A stretch of 64,000 nt of DNA, from assembly GCA_023384675.1 (NCBI GenBank), contig JAHDVK010000009.1, positions 62,001 through 126,000 on the forward strand, given 5' to 3'. Within the stretch, counting starts at the first letter, position 1; the number at the start of each line of letters is the position of its first letter. Of the stretch, positions 1 through 7,776 are shown piece after piece. The notes below the pieces were generated by a model. It was not told where the DNA came from, did not search any database, and saw only the letters and a program-made list of their open reading frames with translations. A program made the translations under genes and the position numbers. This DNA comes from Bryobacteraceae bacterium (GTDB lineage Bacteria > Acidobacteriota > Terriglobia > Bryobacterales > Bryobacteraceae).

Positions 1-807
1 CGCGCCCTGGAACTCGGTCAGCCGCAGATTCGCGCCGTTCATCGCCCAACCGGAGAGCGTGGCCGAGGTGATGCGCCTCGCGCGGCCATTGCCGTGAAAC
101 GCCCAGGCGCGGTCGAACAGGGCTTCGTCGTTGGTGACGAGCGCGCCGCCTTCGCCTGAGTTCAGGTTTTTCGAGGCCTGGAAGCTGAATGTACCGCAAT
201 CGCCGAGCGTGCCCACCTTTTTGCCGCGCCACTCGCCGAGATGGGCCTGGCAGGCGTCCTCCACCAGCTTGATGCCGCGTTCGCGGCAGAACTTGAGCGA
301 CGCGTCCAGGCCCGCCGTCGCGCCGCCCAGATGCACCTGGATTAGCGCTTTCGTCTGCGGCGTGGTGCGCGCGGCCAACTGGCGGACGTCGATCTGGAAC
401 GTGGGCCGGTCCGAGTCCACGAACACGGGCAGCGCGTGCTGGATCAGGATGATATTCACAGACGCCACGAACGTGTAGGGCGGCAGCAGCACCTCGTCGC
501 CCGGACCGATGTCGATCGCATTCATCGCCGCGATCAACGCGCTGGTGCCGTTCGCCGTCGCCACGCAGTGCCGTGCGCCGAGCAGCGCGCCGTATTGCCG
601 CTCGAGCTCCGCCACGCGGCTGCCGTCGATGCGGCCCCACTTGCCGCTGCGGAGCACGCCCAGCAGCGCTTCTTCTTCGGTCCGGTCGTATTCCGGCCAG
701 GCGCGGCCGATCTTGATCTCGCGGTTGAAGGCCCGGGCGCGCCGCGCGGCCATGGCCACGCCCGCGCCGGCCAGCAGCATCCGGCGGCTCAGAGGAATGC
801 GTCTCAT
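1..807 (-). CDS. DegT/DnrJ/EryC1/StrS-family aminotransferase with twin-arginine-like leader, partial
   Basis: The minus strand is open from the ATG at 807 to the left edge (269 codons), so the C-terminal part lies outside the window. The family is PLP-dependent and usually transaminates keto-sugar nucleotides. Visible family marks are a substrate-loop region GPGDEVLLPPYTF, the VEDACQAH segment whose Asp contacts the PLP ring, and SFQASKNLNSGEGG with the expected Schiff-base Lys at residue 213. Unusually, the first 26 residues (MRRIPLSRRMLLAGAGVAMA then Ala/Arg-rich) look like a twin-arginine export signal, whereas most DegT enzymes are cytoplasmic. A TAGGAT box sits 8 bases before the ATG. 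The gene diverges from udgB with only 41 bases between. Family call is secure; export and substrate are inference. Confidence 0.88.
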   Translation of the reverse strand, partial: MRRIPLSRRMLLAGAGVAMAARRARAFNREIKIGRAWPEYDRTEEEALLGVLRSGKWGRIDGSRVAELERQYGALLGARHCVATANGTSALIAAMNAIDIGPGDEVLLPPYTFVASVNIILIQHALPVFVDSDRPTFQIDVRQLAARTTPQTKALIQVHLGGATAGLDASLKFCRERGIKLVEDACQAHLGEWRGKKVGTLGDCGTFSFQASKNLNSGEGGALVTNDEALFDRAWAFHGNGRARRITSATLSGWAMNGANLRLTEFQGA

Positions 808-815
808 GGTTCCAT

Positions 816-821
816 ATCCTA
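816..821 (-). promoter_or_regulatory. -10-like box TAGGAT of the aminotransferase gene
   Basis: On the minus strand TAGGAT ends 8 bases before the ATG at 807, so transcription would begin at or next to the start codon. No Shine-Dalgarno sequence is visible between. No clear -35 is seen. The assignment rests on the same spacing recurring before other genes in the window. Confidence 0.3.
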
Positions 822-848
822 GCGTTTTCCGCGGAAAATGAAAAGGAC

Positions 849-1538
849 ATGCGCGACTCTCTACCCCGCATCGAGCGGGAAATCATCGCCTGCGAGCGCT
901 GCCCCCGCCTGCGCGAATGGTGCCGCCAGGTGGCCGCCACGCGCCGCCGCGCCTATCGTGAGGAAACCTACTGGGGGCGTCCCGTCCCAGGCTTCGGCGA
1001 TCCCGCGGCGCGCCTGCTGGTGGTCGGCCTCGCGCCCGGAGCGCACGGCGCCAACCGCACCGGCCGCGTCTTCACCGGCGACGCCTCGGGCGACTGGCTC
1101 TTTCGCGCCATGCACGAAGCGGGCTTCGCCAATCAGCCCTCGTCCACCCATCGCGGCGACGGACTCGTCCTGCGCGATGCCTGGATCAGCGCCTCGGTTC
1201 GTTGTGCGCCGCCGGACAATAAGCCGCTTCCGGATGAAGTCGCCGCCTGCCGGCCTTACCTCGAACGCGAACTGGCGCAACTGCCGAATCTCAAGTGCAT
1301 TGTCGCCCTGGGCCGCCTCGCCTTTGACAATTACCTCGGCATCCTGCGAGCCCGCGGCACCCTCGCCTCGAGAAAAGGCTTCCCCTTTGCGCACCTCGCC
1401 GAATTCCGGCCCGCGCCCGGATCGCCCGTCCTGCTCGCCTCCTACCACCCCAGCCGCCAGAACACCAGCACCCGACGCCTGACGCGCGAAATGCTCGCCG
1501 CCGTCTTTGCCCGCGCCGCTGCGATAATCGGGGAATGA
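849..1538 (+). CDS. udgB: Uracil-DNA glycosylase family 5 (UdgB-type)
   Basis: Base-excision repair enzyme that removes uracil, and in this family other deaminated bases, from DNA. The 229-residue protein has the UdgB motif GLAPGAHGANRTG (from residue 60), in which the usual catalytic Asp of motif A is absent, as is typical of family 5, and the C-terminal HPSRQNT loop (His200). Four cysteines (15, 18, 119, 134) are placed to bind the 4Fe-4S cluster of the iron-sulfur UDG families. Length and motif order match Thermus UDGb-like proteins. The stop overlaps the start of the next gene by ATGA, implying coupling with the tenA-like gene, although the two have no obvious functional link. Confidence 0.93.
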   Translation: MRDSLPRIEREIIACERCPRLREWCRQVAATRRRAYREETYWGRPVPGFGDPAARLLVVGLAPGAHGANRTGRVFTGDASGDWLFRAMHEAGFANQPSSTHRGDGLVLRDAWISASVRCAPPDNKPLPDEVAACRPYLERELAQLPNLKCIVALGRLAFDNYLGILRARGTLASRKGFPFAHLAEFRPAPGSPVLLASYHPSRQNTSTRRLTREMLAAVFARAAAIIGE

Positions 1539-2251
1539 CCCGCCACCTGCTGCTGTGCCTGTTGTGCGCGCTGCCCGCCGCGGCCCAGGATTTCACCCTC
1601 AGCCTCTGGCAATCCATCTCGCCGATCTATGAGAAGACGCTGATCCACCCTTTTCTGAAGGGCCTGACCGACGGCAATCTGCCCCGCGACCGCTTCACGT
1701 TTTACGTGATTCAGGACCGCCTCTATCTGCGCGCCTTCTCCCAGGCTCTGAACGCTGCCGCCGCGAAAGCGCCGCGCGAGGAGTGGGCGCTCACCCTCAC
1801 GCGCCACGCCATCGAAGCCATCGAGGCCGAACGCGCCCTCCATGACGAGATCCTGAAGAGCTGGGGCGTCAGCTCCGCCGAGGCCGCGCAGGCGCAAATG
1901 GCGCCCACCAACGCCGCCTATACGAATCACCTGTTCGCGGCGGTCCATCGCGGCACGTTCGCCGAAGGGCTGGCCGCGCTGCTGCCCTGCTACTGGATCT
2001 ATTGGGAAGTGGGCAAGGAGCTCGTCAAGAAAGGCTCGAAGAACCCCATTTATCAGCGCTGGATCGATACGTATGCCGGCGAGGAATACGCGAAAAGCGT
2101 CCGGGAGGCGCTCGCCATCATGGACGCCTCCATCGGCCGCGCCGGCGATGAGGAACGCGCCCGCGCCCGCGAACATTTCGTCCGGTCCGCGCGCTACGAA
2201 TTCATGTTCTGGGATATGGCCTGGCGCAAGGAAACGTGGCCTCCAAACTAG
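1535..2251 (+). CDS. tenA: TenA-family thiaminase II / aminopyrimidine aminohydrolase with signal peptide
   Basis: TenA proteins hydrolyse aminopyrimidine products of thiamin breakdown for salvage, or thiamin itself. The three catalytic positions known from Bacillus TenA can be placed: Asp61 in YVIQDRLYL, Cys152 in LLPCYWIYWEVGK and Glu222 in RYEFMFWDMAW. The length (238 residues) is normal plus about 18 residues. The extra N-terminus, MTRHLLLCLLCALPAAAQ, is a good cleavable signal peptide, so this copy appears to act outside the cytoplasm, which is not usual for TenA. It overlaps udgB by 4 bases and is followed after 36 bases by the peptidoglycan-binding protein gene. No thiamin biosynthesis gene or TPP riboswitch is nearby. 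Family secure; export and exact substrate inferred. Confidence 0.9.
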   Translation: MTRHLLLCLLCALPAAAQDFTLSLWQSISPIYEKTLIHPFLKGLTDGNLPRDRFTFYVIQDRLYLRAFSQALNAAAAKAPREEWALTLTRHAIEAIEAERALHDEILKSWGVSSAEAAQAQMAPTNAAYTNHLFAAVHRGTFAEGLAALLPCYWIYWEVGKELVKKGSKNPIYQRWIDTYAGEEYAKSVREALAIMDASIGRAGDEERARAREHFVRSARYEFMFWDMAWRKETWPPN

Positions 2252-2274
2252 CCTGGTGGCCCCGAACTCTTTGA

Positions 2275-2280
2275 TACACT
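2275..2280 (+). promoter_or_regulatory. -10-like box TACACT (GATACACT) before the peptidoglycan-binding gene
   Basis: GATACACT ends 7 bases before the GTG start at 2288 and no Shine-Dalgarno sequence lies between, which fits a leaderless transcript. The same octamer occurs on the minus strand before the outer-membrane barrel gene at 28004. No convincing -35 is present. Confidence 0.35.
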
Positions 2281-2287
2281 ACGGCTT

Positions 2288-2803
2288 GTGGCGTTGAAAC
2301 TCCTCAGGTTCATTGTGCTCGCGCTGGCCATGTCGCTCGCGCTGCTTCCGCAGACGGCGAAGAAATCCACTCCCAAGACACCCGCTGCGAAATCCGCCCC
2401 CAAGAAGAGCACCCCGCCCAAAGCTGCCGCGAAGAAGCCCACCGCCAAAAAGACCACCGCCCGGCGCACGCCCGCCAGGCGGACCGCCCCGGCCCGTCAG
2501 ACCGTCCCTGAGAAGGATCGCATCCGCGAAATCCAGCAGGCGCTCACCGAACGCGGCTACGCCGTCGAGCCGACCGGCTCATGGGGACCCGATTCCATCG
2601 CCGCCCTGAAGCGGTTTCAAGAAGACCACGAAATTAACAACCTCTCCGGCCGGGGCAAACTCGATTCCCTGACCTTGATCGCCCTGGGGCTCGGGCCGAA
2701 ACACGGCCCCAACGCCTCCCCACCCCCGGAACCGCCGGCCACCCCGGAAAATCCGGACCTCCCAGCAGCACCAATTCCCAACCAGGAAGGGCAAAGGCCA
2801 TGA
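2288..2803 (+). CDS. Exported peptidoglycan-binding domain protein with Lys/Ala/Pro-rich linker
   Basis: A 171-residue protein starting at GTG. Residues 1-22 form a signal peptide ([20 protein letters not shown]). Residues 23-75 are a low-complexity linker of [13 protein letters not shown]-like repeats, strongly basic and resembling histone H1 tails. Residues 80-135 match a PG_binding_1 fold: [19 protein letters not shown], then [17 protein letters not shown] and [11 protein letters not shown]. The tail from 140 is Pro-rich. Such domains tether proteins to the murein; no catalytic domain is attached, so this may be a structural wall-binding protein. The stop overlaps the ald start (ATGA), so the two are co-translated. 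Domain call is good; role unknown. Confidence 0.82.
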   Translation: MALKLLRFIVLALAMSLALLPQTAKKSTPKTPAAKSAPKKSTPPKAAAKKPTAKKTTARRTPARRTAPARQTVPEKDRIREIQQALTERGYAVEPTGSWGPDSIAALKRFQEDHEINNLSGRGKLDSLTLIALGLGPKHGPNASPPPEPPATPENPDLPAAPIPNQEGQRP

Positions 2804-3912
2804 TCGTTGGCGTTCCCCGAGAAGTAAAAGACCATGAATCGCGTGTCGGCCTTGTGCCGCACGGCGTTTCCGCGCTCATCGAAGCGGGCCACGAGGTCGT
2901 GGTGCAGACGCGCGCCGGTGCGCTCTCCAGCATCCCCGACGACGAATATGTCAGCGCGGGCGCGCGCATCGTGCCGACCGCCGCGGACGTCTGGAACGCC
3001 GCCGGCATTGTCGTCAAAGTGAAGGAGCCCCAGCCTGCTGAATTCGCATATTTCCGCGATAATCTCACGCTGTTTACCTATTTGCATCTGGCGCCGCTCC
3101 CGGAATTGACCAGGGCGCTAATGGATACGGGCGTCACCGCGATCGCCTACGAGACCATTCAACTCCCCGACGGCTCGCTGCCTCTGCTCACCCCGATGAG
3201 CGAAGTCGCCGGCCGCATGTCCGCCCAGATCGGAGCCCAGTACCTCGAAGCGCCCAACGGCGGCCGCGGCGTCCTGCTCGGCGGCGTGCCGGGCGTCGCT
3301 CCGGCCAACGTGGTCATCCTCGGCGGAGGCGTAGTGGGTCATCAGGCCTGCAAGATCGCCGTCGGCATGGGCGCCAACGTCACCATTATCGACAAGAACC
3401 TCAACCGGCTCCGCGAACTCGACGACATCTACAACGGCGTCGTCATCACGCTCGCCTCGAACCCCTGGACCATCTCCGAGTCGCTGAAAACCGCCGATCT
3501 CGTCATCGGCGCCGTACTGATTCCGGGCGCGTCCGCCCCCAAACTCGTCACTCGCGAAATGGTGTCGCAGATGAAGCGCGGCGCGGTGATCGTCGATGTC
3601 GCCGTGGATCAGGGCGGCTGTTTTGAAACCTCAAAAGCCACCACGCACACCGATCCCGTTTATTACGTGGATAATGTGTTGCACTATTGCGTGTCGAACA
3701 TGCCCGCCGCCGTGCCGCACACCTCGACCTACGGCCTAAATAACGCCACGTTCCCCTACCTGATGCGGCTCGCGAATCAGGGTGTGAAGGAAGCCATCGC
3801 GGCCAGTCCCGCGCTCGCTCTCGGAGTGAACACCTACGCGGGCAAATGCGTCTATCCGGCCGTCGCCGAATCCCAGGGCATCGAGTGCGCCGAACTGGCG
3901 AAACTGCTCTAA
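2800..3912 (+). CDS. ald: Alanine dehydrogenase
   Basis: NAD-dependent, reversible oxidative deamination of L-alanine to pyruvate and ammonia. The 370-residue length is standard. Visible features: N-terminal [18 protein letters not shown], the substrate Lys in VVKVKEP (near 75), the catalytic His in [10 protein letters not shown] (near 96), the Rossmann motif [12 protein letters not shown] (near 172), VDVAVDQGG with the active Asp (near 270), and [10 protein letters not shown]. These separate it from the transhydrogenase alpha subunit. It is the last gene of the 849-3912 plus chain and its stop overlaps by 4 bases the stop of the convergent KASIII gene. Alanine is also a peptidoglycan precursor, which may explain linkage to the preceding wall-binding gene, but that is inference. 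Confidence 0.96.
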   Translation: MIVGVPREVKDHESRVGLVPHGVSALIEAGHEVVVQTRAGALSSIPDDEYVSAGARIVPTAADVWNAAGIVVKVKEPQPAEFAYFRDNLTLFTYLHLAPLPELTRALMDTGVTAIAYETIQLPDGSLPLLTPMSEVAGRMSAQIGAQYLEAPNGGRGVLLGGVPGVAPANVVILGGGVVGHQACKIAVGMGANVTIIDKNLNRLRELDDIYNGVVITLASNPWTISESLKTADLVIGAVLIPGASAPKLVTREMVSQMKRGAVIVDVAVDQGGCFETSKATTHTDPVYYVDNVLHYCVSNMPAAVPHTSTYGLNNATFPYLMRLANQGVKEAIAASPALALGVNTYAGKCVYPAVAESQGIECAELAKLL

Positions 3913-4841
3913 ACCGCCCGCGCCAGAAGCGCGCCCCAGTGAAAGCCCGCGCCGAACCCTGCGAACACCACCGGCTCGCCTGGCGTAAAAGTATGTTCAC
4001 GGCACCATTCCGCGGCCGCGATCAGCATGGACGCCGAGGACGTGTTCCCATACCGCTCAATGTTCGAGTAGAACCGTTCCACGGGCACCCCGAGTGCCTC
4101 CGCGATGCGCACTATCAGGTTCTGGTTCGCCTGGTGCATCAAAAACGCGGCAACCTGATCGGGCAGAACCCCTTGGCGCTCAAGTACCGCGCGAATCGAA
4201 CCGGGGATCTTGCGCGACGCCTGCAGGATTACCGAGCGGCCGTTCATCCTGATCGGCGAGTCCGCGTCCGCGTACAGGTCCTCGGAGAAATTGCCGTCGC
4301 TCGAAATCTGGGAATCCACCACTTCGCACATGCCCGATTCCCGTGATACCAGGCAGGCGCCCGCCCCATCGCCGAACAGGACCGCCACACCGCGCTCCCT
4401 CGGTTCCCGCGCCACGAGCCGCGACATCTTTTCGGCGCCGATCACCAGGATTTCGCCCACCTGCTCGGCCAGCTTGCTCGCCAGCGACATCGCGAATAAC
4501 GATCCCGCGCTGGCCAAAGGAAGATCGATGGCGGGGATGTCGTTCAGTCCCAGCTTCTGCGCGGCGGCCGAGGCCGGTCCGGGAAACTGGCGCTCCGAGC
4601 TGCCGCTGGAGACCAGCAGCATCTTCACCGCGGATGCGAGTGTGCCCGCGCGCTCCAGGCAGTCGGCGCCCGCGCGCGCCGCCAGATCCGCCACCGTCTC
4701 CGAGTCACTGGCGAAGCGCCGCTCAATGATCCCTGAGACGTTCTTCACCCACTGCGCGTCGGTGCCGACCCATGAGGCCGCCTCTTCGCTCGTCACCACG
4801 CGCTCCGGCAGCCAACTGCCAAACGATTTCAAAAATGCCAT
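3909..4841 (-). CDS. KASIII (FabH)-like acyl-transfer protein with Ser replacing the active-site Cys
   Basis: A 310-residue thiolase-fold protein of the FabH family. Canonical FabH uses Cys-His-Asn to condense acyl-CoA with malonyl-ACP. Here the nucleophile position reads DLPLASAGS, so Ser111 stands where E. coli FabH has Cys112 (DVAAACAG). His236 (LMHQANQN) and Asn266 ([10 protein letters not shown]) are kept, as is the C-terminal GFGAGFHWG loop. Ser-type KASIII homologues such as DpsC act as acyl-CoA-dependent starters or acyltransferases, so transfer of an acyl group to the adjacent carrier protein is plausible. It is the last gene of the MBOAT operon, 4 bases after the carrier gene. It is unlikely to be the housekeeping FabH. 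Fold secure; reaction inferred. Confidence 0.88.
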   Translation of the reverse strand: MAFLKSFGSWLPERVVTSEEAASWVGTDAQWVKNVSGIIERRFASDSETVADLAARAGADCLERAGTLASAVKMLLVSSGSSERQFPGPASAAAQKLGLNDIPAIDLPLASAGSLFAMSLASKLAEQVGEILVIGAEKMSRLVAREPRERGVAVLFGDGAGACLVSRESGMCEVVDSQISSDGNFSEDLYADADSPIRMNGRSVILQASRKIPGSIRAVLERQGVLPDQVAAFLMHQANQNLIVRIAEALGVPVERFYSNIERYGNTSSASMLIAAAEWCREHTFTPGEPVVFAGFGAGFHWGALLARAV

Positions 4842-4845
4842 ACGG

Positions 4846-5079
4846 TTATCCCCGGCTATCCAGGTATTCTTCTATTCGTTCGATGGATTCGAACTTGCGC
4901 GGATTCAAATCCGCGTCGGGGATGGTGATGCCGTACTCATGCTCCAGGGCCGACACGAGGTCCGGCAGCCCGAACGAGTCCAGGAATTCGGACTCGAATA
5001 GCGAGACGTCCGGGGCGGGTACCTCTTCCTTCTTGGCGATCTGGCGCACGATGGCGCTAATCCTGGCTCGACGATCCAT
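4846..5079 (-). CDS. Acyl/D-alanyl carrier protein-like protein (DltC-like DSFG motif)
   Basis: A 77-residue four-helix carrier protein beginning MDRRARISAIVRQIAKK. The phosphopantetheine attachment site is Ser35 in SEFLDSFGLPDLVSALE. The DSFG sequence resembles DltC (LLDSFGTVELL) more than fatty-acid ACPs, which have DSLD or DSLxxVEL. An upstream in-frame ATG at 5124 would add 15 residues with no similarity to carriers, so the start at 5079 is preferred. That start overlaps the end of the upstream SGNH hydrolase by 23 bases. It would carry the acyl group handed to or from the MBOAT protein, with the KASIII-like protein 4 bases downstream as the likely loading partner. Carrier identity is firm; which acyl group it carries is unknown. 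Confidence 0.85.
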   Translation of the reverse strand: MDRRARISAIVRQIAKKEEVPAPDVSLFESEFLDSFGLPDLVSALEHEYGITIPDADLNPRKFESIERIEEYLDSRG

Positions 5080-6397
5080 TGTTGCTTCCATTCCATTGCC
5101 GGCGCAGTACGGAAAACGCCCCATACTGCCCCATCAACAATTCGTACAACGACTCGCCGATCATCCGGTAGCCCGGGGCGGTGAAGTGCACGAAATCGCC
5201 CTGCGCGAAACCGGCATTCACCCATTGTCGCATGCTCCCCTTGCCCCCCATGGTCGTCCGCAGATCCCAGAACGCGCACGCGCGGCCGAGCGCGGCAGTT
5301 CGTTGCGCCTCGACGATCCGGTCCACGCCCACGTGCGGCGTCCAGCCTGAGCGGAGCCGGATGCTCTGGTCGGGCGGGCCCAGCACCAGGATGCTCGCCG
5401 TGGGTGAGGCCGCGCGCATGCGGTCCAGAAGCGCGGTGAAGGCTTCGAGATAGCTCTCCTGCGTCCAGTCGCGGCGGCGCGCCTCATTCGTTCCATACGC
5501 CAGCACGATCAGGGCCGGGTCGCGCCGCTCGATATGACTGCGCATCAGGTCTTCGTCCCATAACAGCGGCAGATCCGCTTGCGCCCCGTTGATCCCCAGC
5601 GTCTCCCAGGTCACGCCGGATTCGTTCTCCACTACCCAGCCGAAGAGCCGCACCGGCCCCGAACCCGTGGTCCTTAACTCGAAGCGGTGCGGACCCGGCT
5701 CCAGGTCCGCCGAGAAAAAGCCCGGTCCCGCCGCGCCCTCCGTCTCTACCACGCCGATCAATTCCTCGCCGGCCTTCACGGTAAACGAACCCCCGCCCGG
5801 CTGCTGGTAATAGAACACCTCCACACGTGCGCCTGCCGCCTCCAGAGTCAATGTCTCGCCTGCCCGCGAAGTACTCAAACTGACTCCCGCCAGGCCATGA
5901 CGGCCGTCGGTGGTCCGGTTCAGCAGGCCCGAAGGACTCCAACCGCGCGACATCGAAGATTTCGCGTCCCAGCGCCGAAAGCCCAGGAAAGGCCTTCCGG
6001 CATGCACAAAACCTGGCCCGCCATTGCCGAAGACGTTCTGGAATCGCTCGCGCAGCGCCGCCGGCCAATCGTCCGATGCCGTGTGCGAATCGCCGAACTG
6101 CAGCACGCGGAGCGCGCCGGAGTCGCTCTCTTGACGCTGGTACAAACGCTCGAAAAACGGGATCAGCGCGGCCGGGTTCTCAATTCCCGCCTCTTGTGCG
6201 GCGGCCAGTGTCTCCTGCACTTTTTCCTGCGCCGCCGCGCGCTGCGCCAAAGTCACCCGGGGACGGGGAGGCGCGCGCCGACGCACCGTTTTCTTCTTCA
6301 CCGCGGGCTTGGCCGCGCTCTGCGCCGGAGCTTCGGGGGGCAACAGAAACAGAGCCCCCACCGAGAGCGCCACAAACAGCCGAATTCGCCGCGCCAT
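5057..6397 (-). CDS. Exported SGNH/GDSL-family hydrolase or O-acyltransferase (second of tandem pair)
   Basis: A 446-residue protein with signal peptide (MARRIRLFVALSVGALFLLP, cleavage near APAQS) and a basic Pro-rich stretch to about 48. SGNH blocks: Ser104 in LQFGDSHTAS, GTNE at 302-305 and the Asp401/His404 pair in GDFVHF. Between blocks lies a beta-rich insertion (about 165-265). It shares order and phrases with the preceding gene (VRLFGWVVEN, WETLGINGA, TTMGGKGSM), so the two are paralogues. The start codon overlaps the upstream stop as TGATG, giving translational coupling. In alginate-type and Dlt-type systems an SGNH partner acts outside the membrane with the MBOAT protein; that role is inferred here. 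Substrate unknown. Confidence 0.85.
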   Translation of the reverse strand: MARRIRLFVALSVGALFLLPPEAPAQSAAKPAVKKKTVRRRAPPRPRVTLAQRAAAQEKVQETLAAAQEAGIENPAALIPFFERLYQRQESDSGALRVLQFGDSHTASDDWPAALRERFQNVFGNGGPGFVHAGRPFLGFRRWDAKSSMSRGWSPSGLLNRTTDGRHGLAGVSLSTSRAGETLTLEAAGARVEVFYYQQPGGGSFTVKAGEELIGVVETEGAAGPGFFSADLEPGPHRFELRTTGSGPVRLFGWVVENESGVTWETLGINGAQADLPLLWDEDLMRSHIERRDPALIVLAYGTNEARRRDWTQESYLEAFTALLDRMRAASPTASILVLGPPDQSIRLRSGWTPHVGVDRIVEAQRTAALGRACAFWDLRTTMGGKGSMRQWVNAGFAQGDFVHFTAPGYRMIGESLYELLMGQYGAFSVLRRQWNGSNNGSSSQD

Positions 6398-7776
6398 CAG
6401 CGCGCCGCCTCCCGGCTTCCTGCTTCACCGCGCAATAGCCGCAACTTGTATTGGTTATAGCCGCGCATCAAAGCTCTTTCCAGCAGGTTCGCGACGATCC
6501 GGCCTCCGGCAGGCAGCGGGTGAATGAAATCCGCGCTCACCAGCCGTGGTTCGATCGTATACCACTTCCCCATGGTACCCGCTCCGCCCATCGCCTGAAA
6601 GGTGTTGTAGAAGGCGCAGCCTTCCTCCCGAGCCAAAGCCCGCTGAATCTCCACCAGCTTCGGCAGTGCGGGGACAGTGCCGATTTCGCCGTCTTCATCA
6701 CGCTCTCCCCGGTCCATCGGGCTCATCAACAGCAAAGATGTGCCCGGCAACGCCCCACGAACGCGCTGGATGGCCTTACGTACATCCTCTTTATATGAAG
6801 ACTTTACGTATTTTTCGAATCCGCTCTCGTTCGTGCCGTAGTTCAATACCACCAGCGACGGCCGAACCGCCCGGAGTTGCGCCATCCAATGCCCGCTGTT
6901 CTGAAAGTGGATCAGCGTGGCCGCCGATGCGCCGTTCAGCCCCAGGCTGTCGTAGATGACGCCTGGTCCTGGGGCTTCGAACGACACCGCGAAAAGCCGC
7001 ACGGGTCCGCGTTTGACGCGCAGTTCCACCTCCCGGGTGCCGGGCGGGAGCGCAACGGCCGTTCGCGCCGCACCCGGCGCGTCCATGACGGTATCGATCC
7101 TGGCGATCTCATCCTCGCCGGCCAGCGCCACGAATTCGCCGCCCCAGTCCCCGCCTCCGTAATGCACCACCATCCGCGTGTGCCGCGCGGTGCGCAATGT
7201 GAATCGCGACCACGCGCCGTCGCCGCCCGAAAAACTGACGCCCGCCACGCCGTACCACCCGTCCACCTCTCCCCGTTGCGTCACCGGCGCCACCCGCCAG
7301 CCCGACGCGCGCACCTCCACACCCCGGTGGTCATACCACGCCCACGGCTTCGCCAGCAAATGCAGACCGTGGCCTGCGTTGCCGAAGCGCTCCTGCAGCA
7401 GATCGCGCAGATCGGCGGTAATCAGGTCGGCGGTGGTGGGCGAATCGCCGTAGTGCATGATGCGCGTCACGGCGCCGGGCTCGTTCCGCTCCGTGCGCAG
7501 CAGGTCCGCGTAGAACGAATCGAGAGAATTTTCATCATCTTCAATCAGTTCCAGCCCGCCGCCCCCGTCCGGCGGCTGGCGCATTTCCGCTTCATCCTCT
7601 ACCGGCGCGAGCGAACCTGGCCGGGGCGTGAATTCGAGGACACTCAGCAGCGTTTCCGCACGCACCAGCCGCCACCGCTCCAACTCCTCCCGGTGGTGCG
7701 AGAGCGCCAGCAGCGCGATGAGCGAAAAGAGCGTAAAAAACGCCTTCCGGGGCCACAAAAATATGCTTTTTCCCAT
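6397..7776 (-). CDS. Membrane-anchored SGNH/GDSL-family hydrolase or O-acyltransferase (first of tandem pair)
   Basis: A 459-residue protein. The start is placed at 7776 (MGKSIFLWPRKAFF), where ATG overlaps the MBOAT stop as TGATG; a longer reading to 7902 would be Gly-rich and signal-free. Residues 9-26 form a single N-terminal membrane anchor. SGNH blocks: Ser112 in MHYGDSPTTAD, GTNE at 314-317 in VVLNYGTNES, and Asp416/His419 in SADFIHP. A beta-rich insertion spans about 165-275. Parallel features in the downstream paralogue are YDSLGLNGA and QAMGGAGTMGKW. The anchor and catalytic triad resemble AlgJ/AlgX or DltD topology, suggesting acyl transfer to an extracytoplasmic glycan or polymer, but hydrolysis cannot be excluded. 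Confidence 0.85.
   Translation of the reverse strand: MGKSIFLWPRKAFFTLFSLIALLALSHHREELERWRLVRAETLLSVLEFTPRPGSLAPVEDEAEMRQPPDGGGGLELIEDDENSLDSFYADLLRTERNEPGAVTRIMHYGDSPTTADLITADLRDLLQERFGNAGHGLHLLAKPWAWYDHRGVEVRASGWRVAPVTQRGEVDGWYGVAGVSFSGGDGAWSRFTLRTARHTRMVVHYGGGDWGGEFVALAGEDEIARIDTVMDAPGAARTAVALPPGTREVELRVKRGPVRLFAVSFEAPGPGVIYDSLGLNGASAATLIHFQNSGHWMAQLRAVRPSLVVLNYGTNESGFEKYVKSSYKEDVRKAIQRVRGALPGTSLLLMSPMDRGERDEDGEIGTVPALPKLVEIQRALAREEGCAFYNTFQAMGGAGTMGKWYTIEPRLVSADFIHPLPAGGRIVANLLERALMRGYNQYKLRLLRGEAGSREAAR

Noticed and set aside
2800-3912. NAD(P) transhydrogenase alpha subunit
   Set aside because: Length and the catalytic Lys, His and Asp pattern are those of alanine dehydrogenase, and no beta subunit follows.
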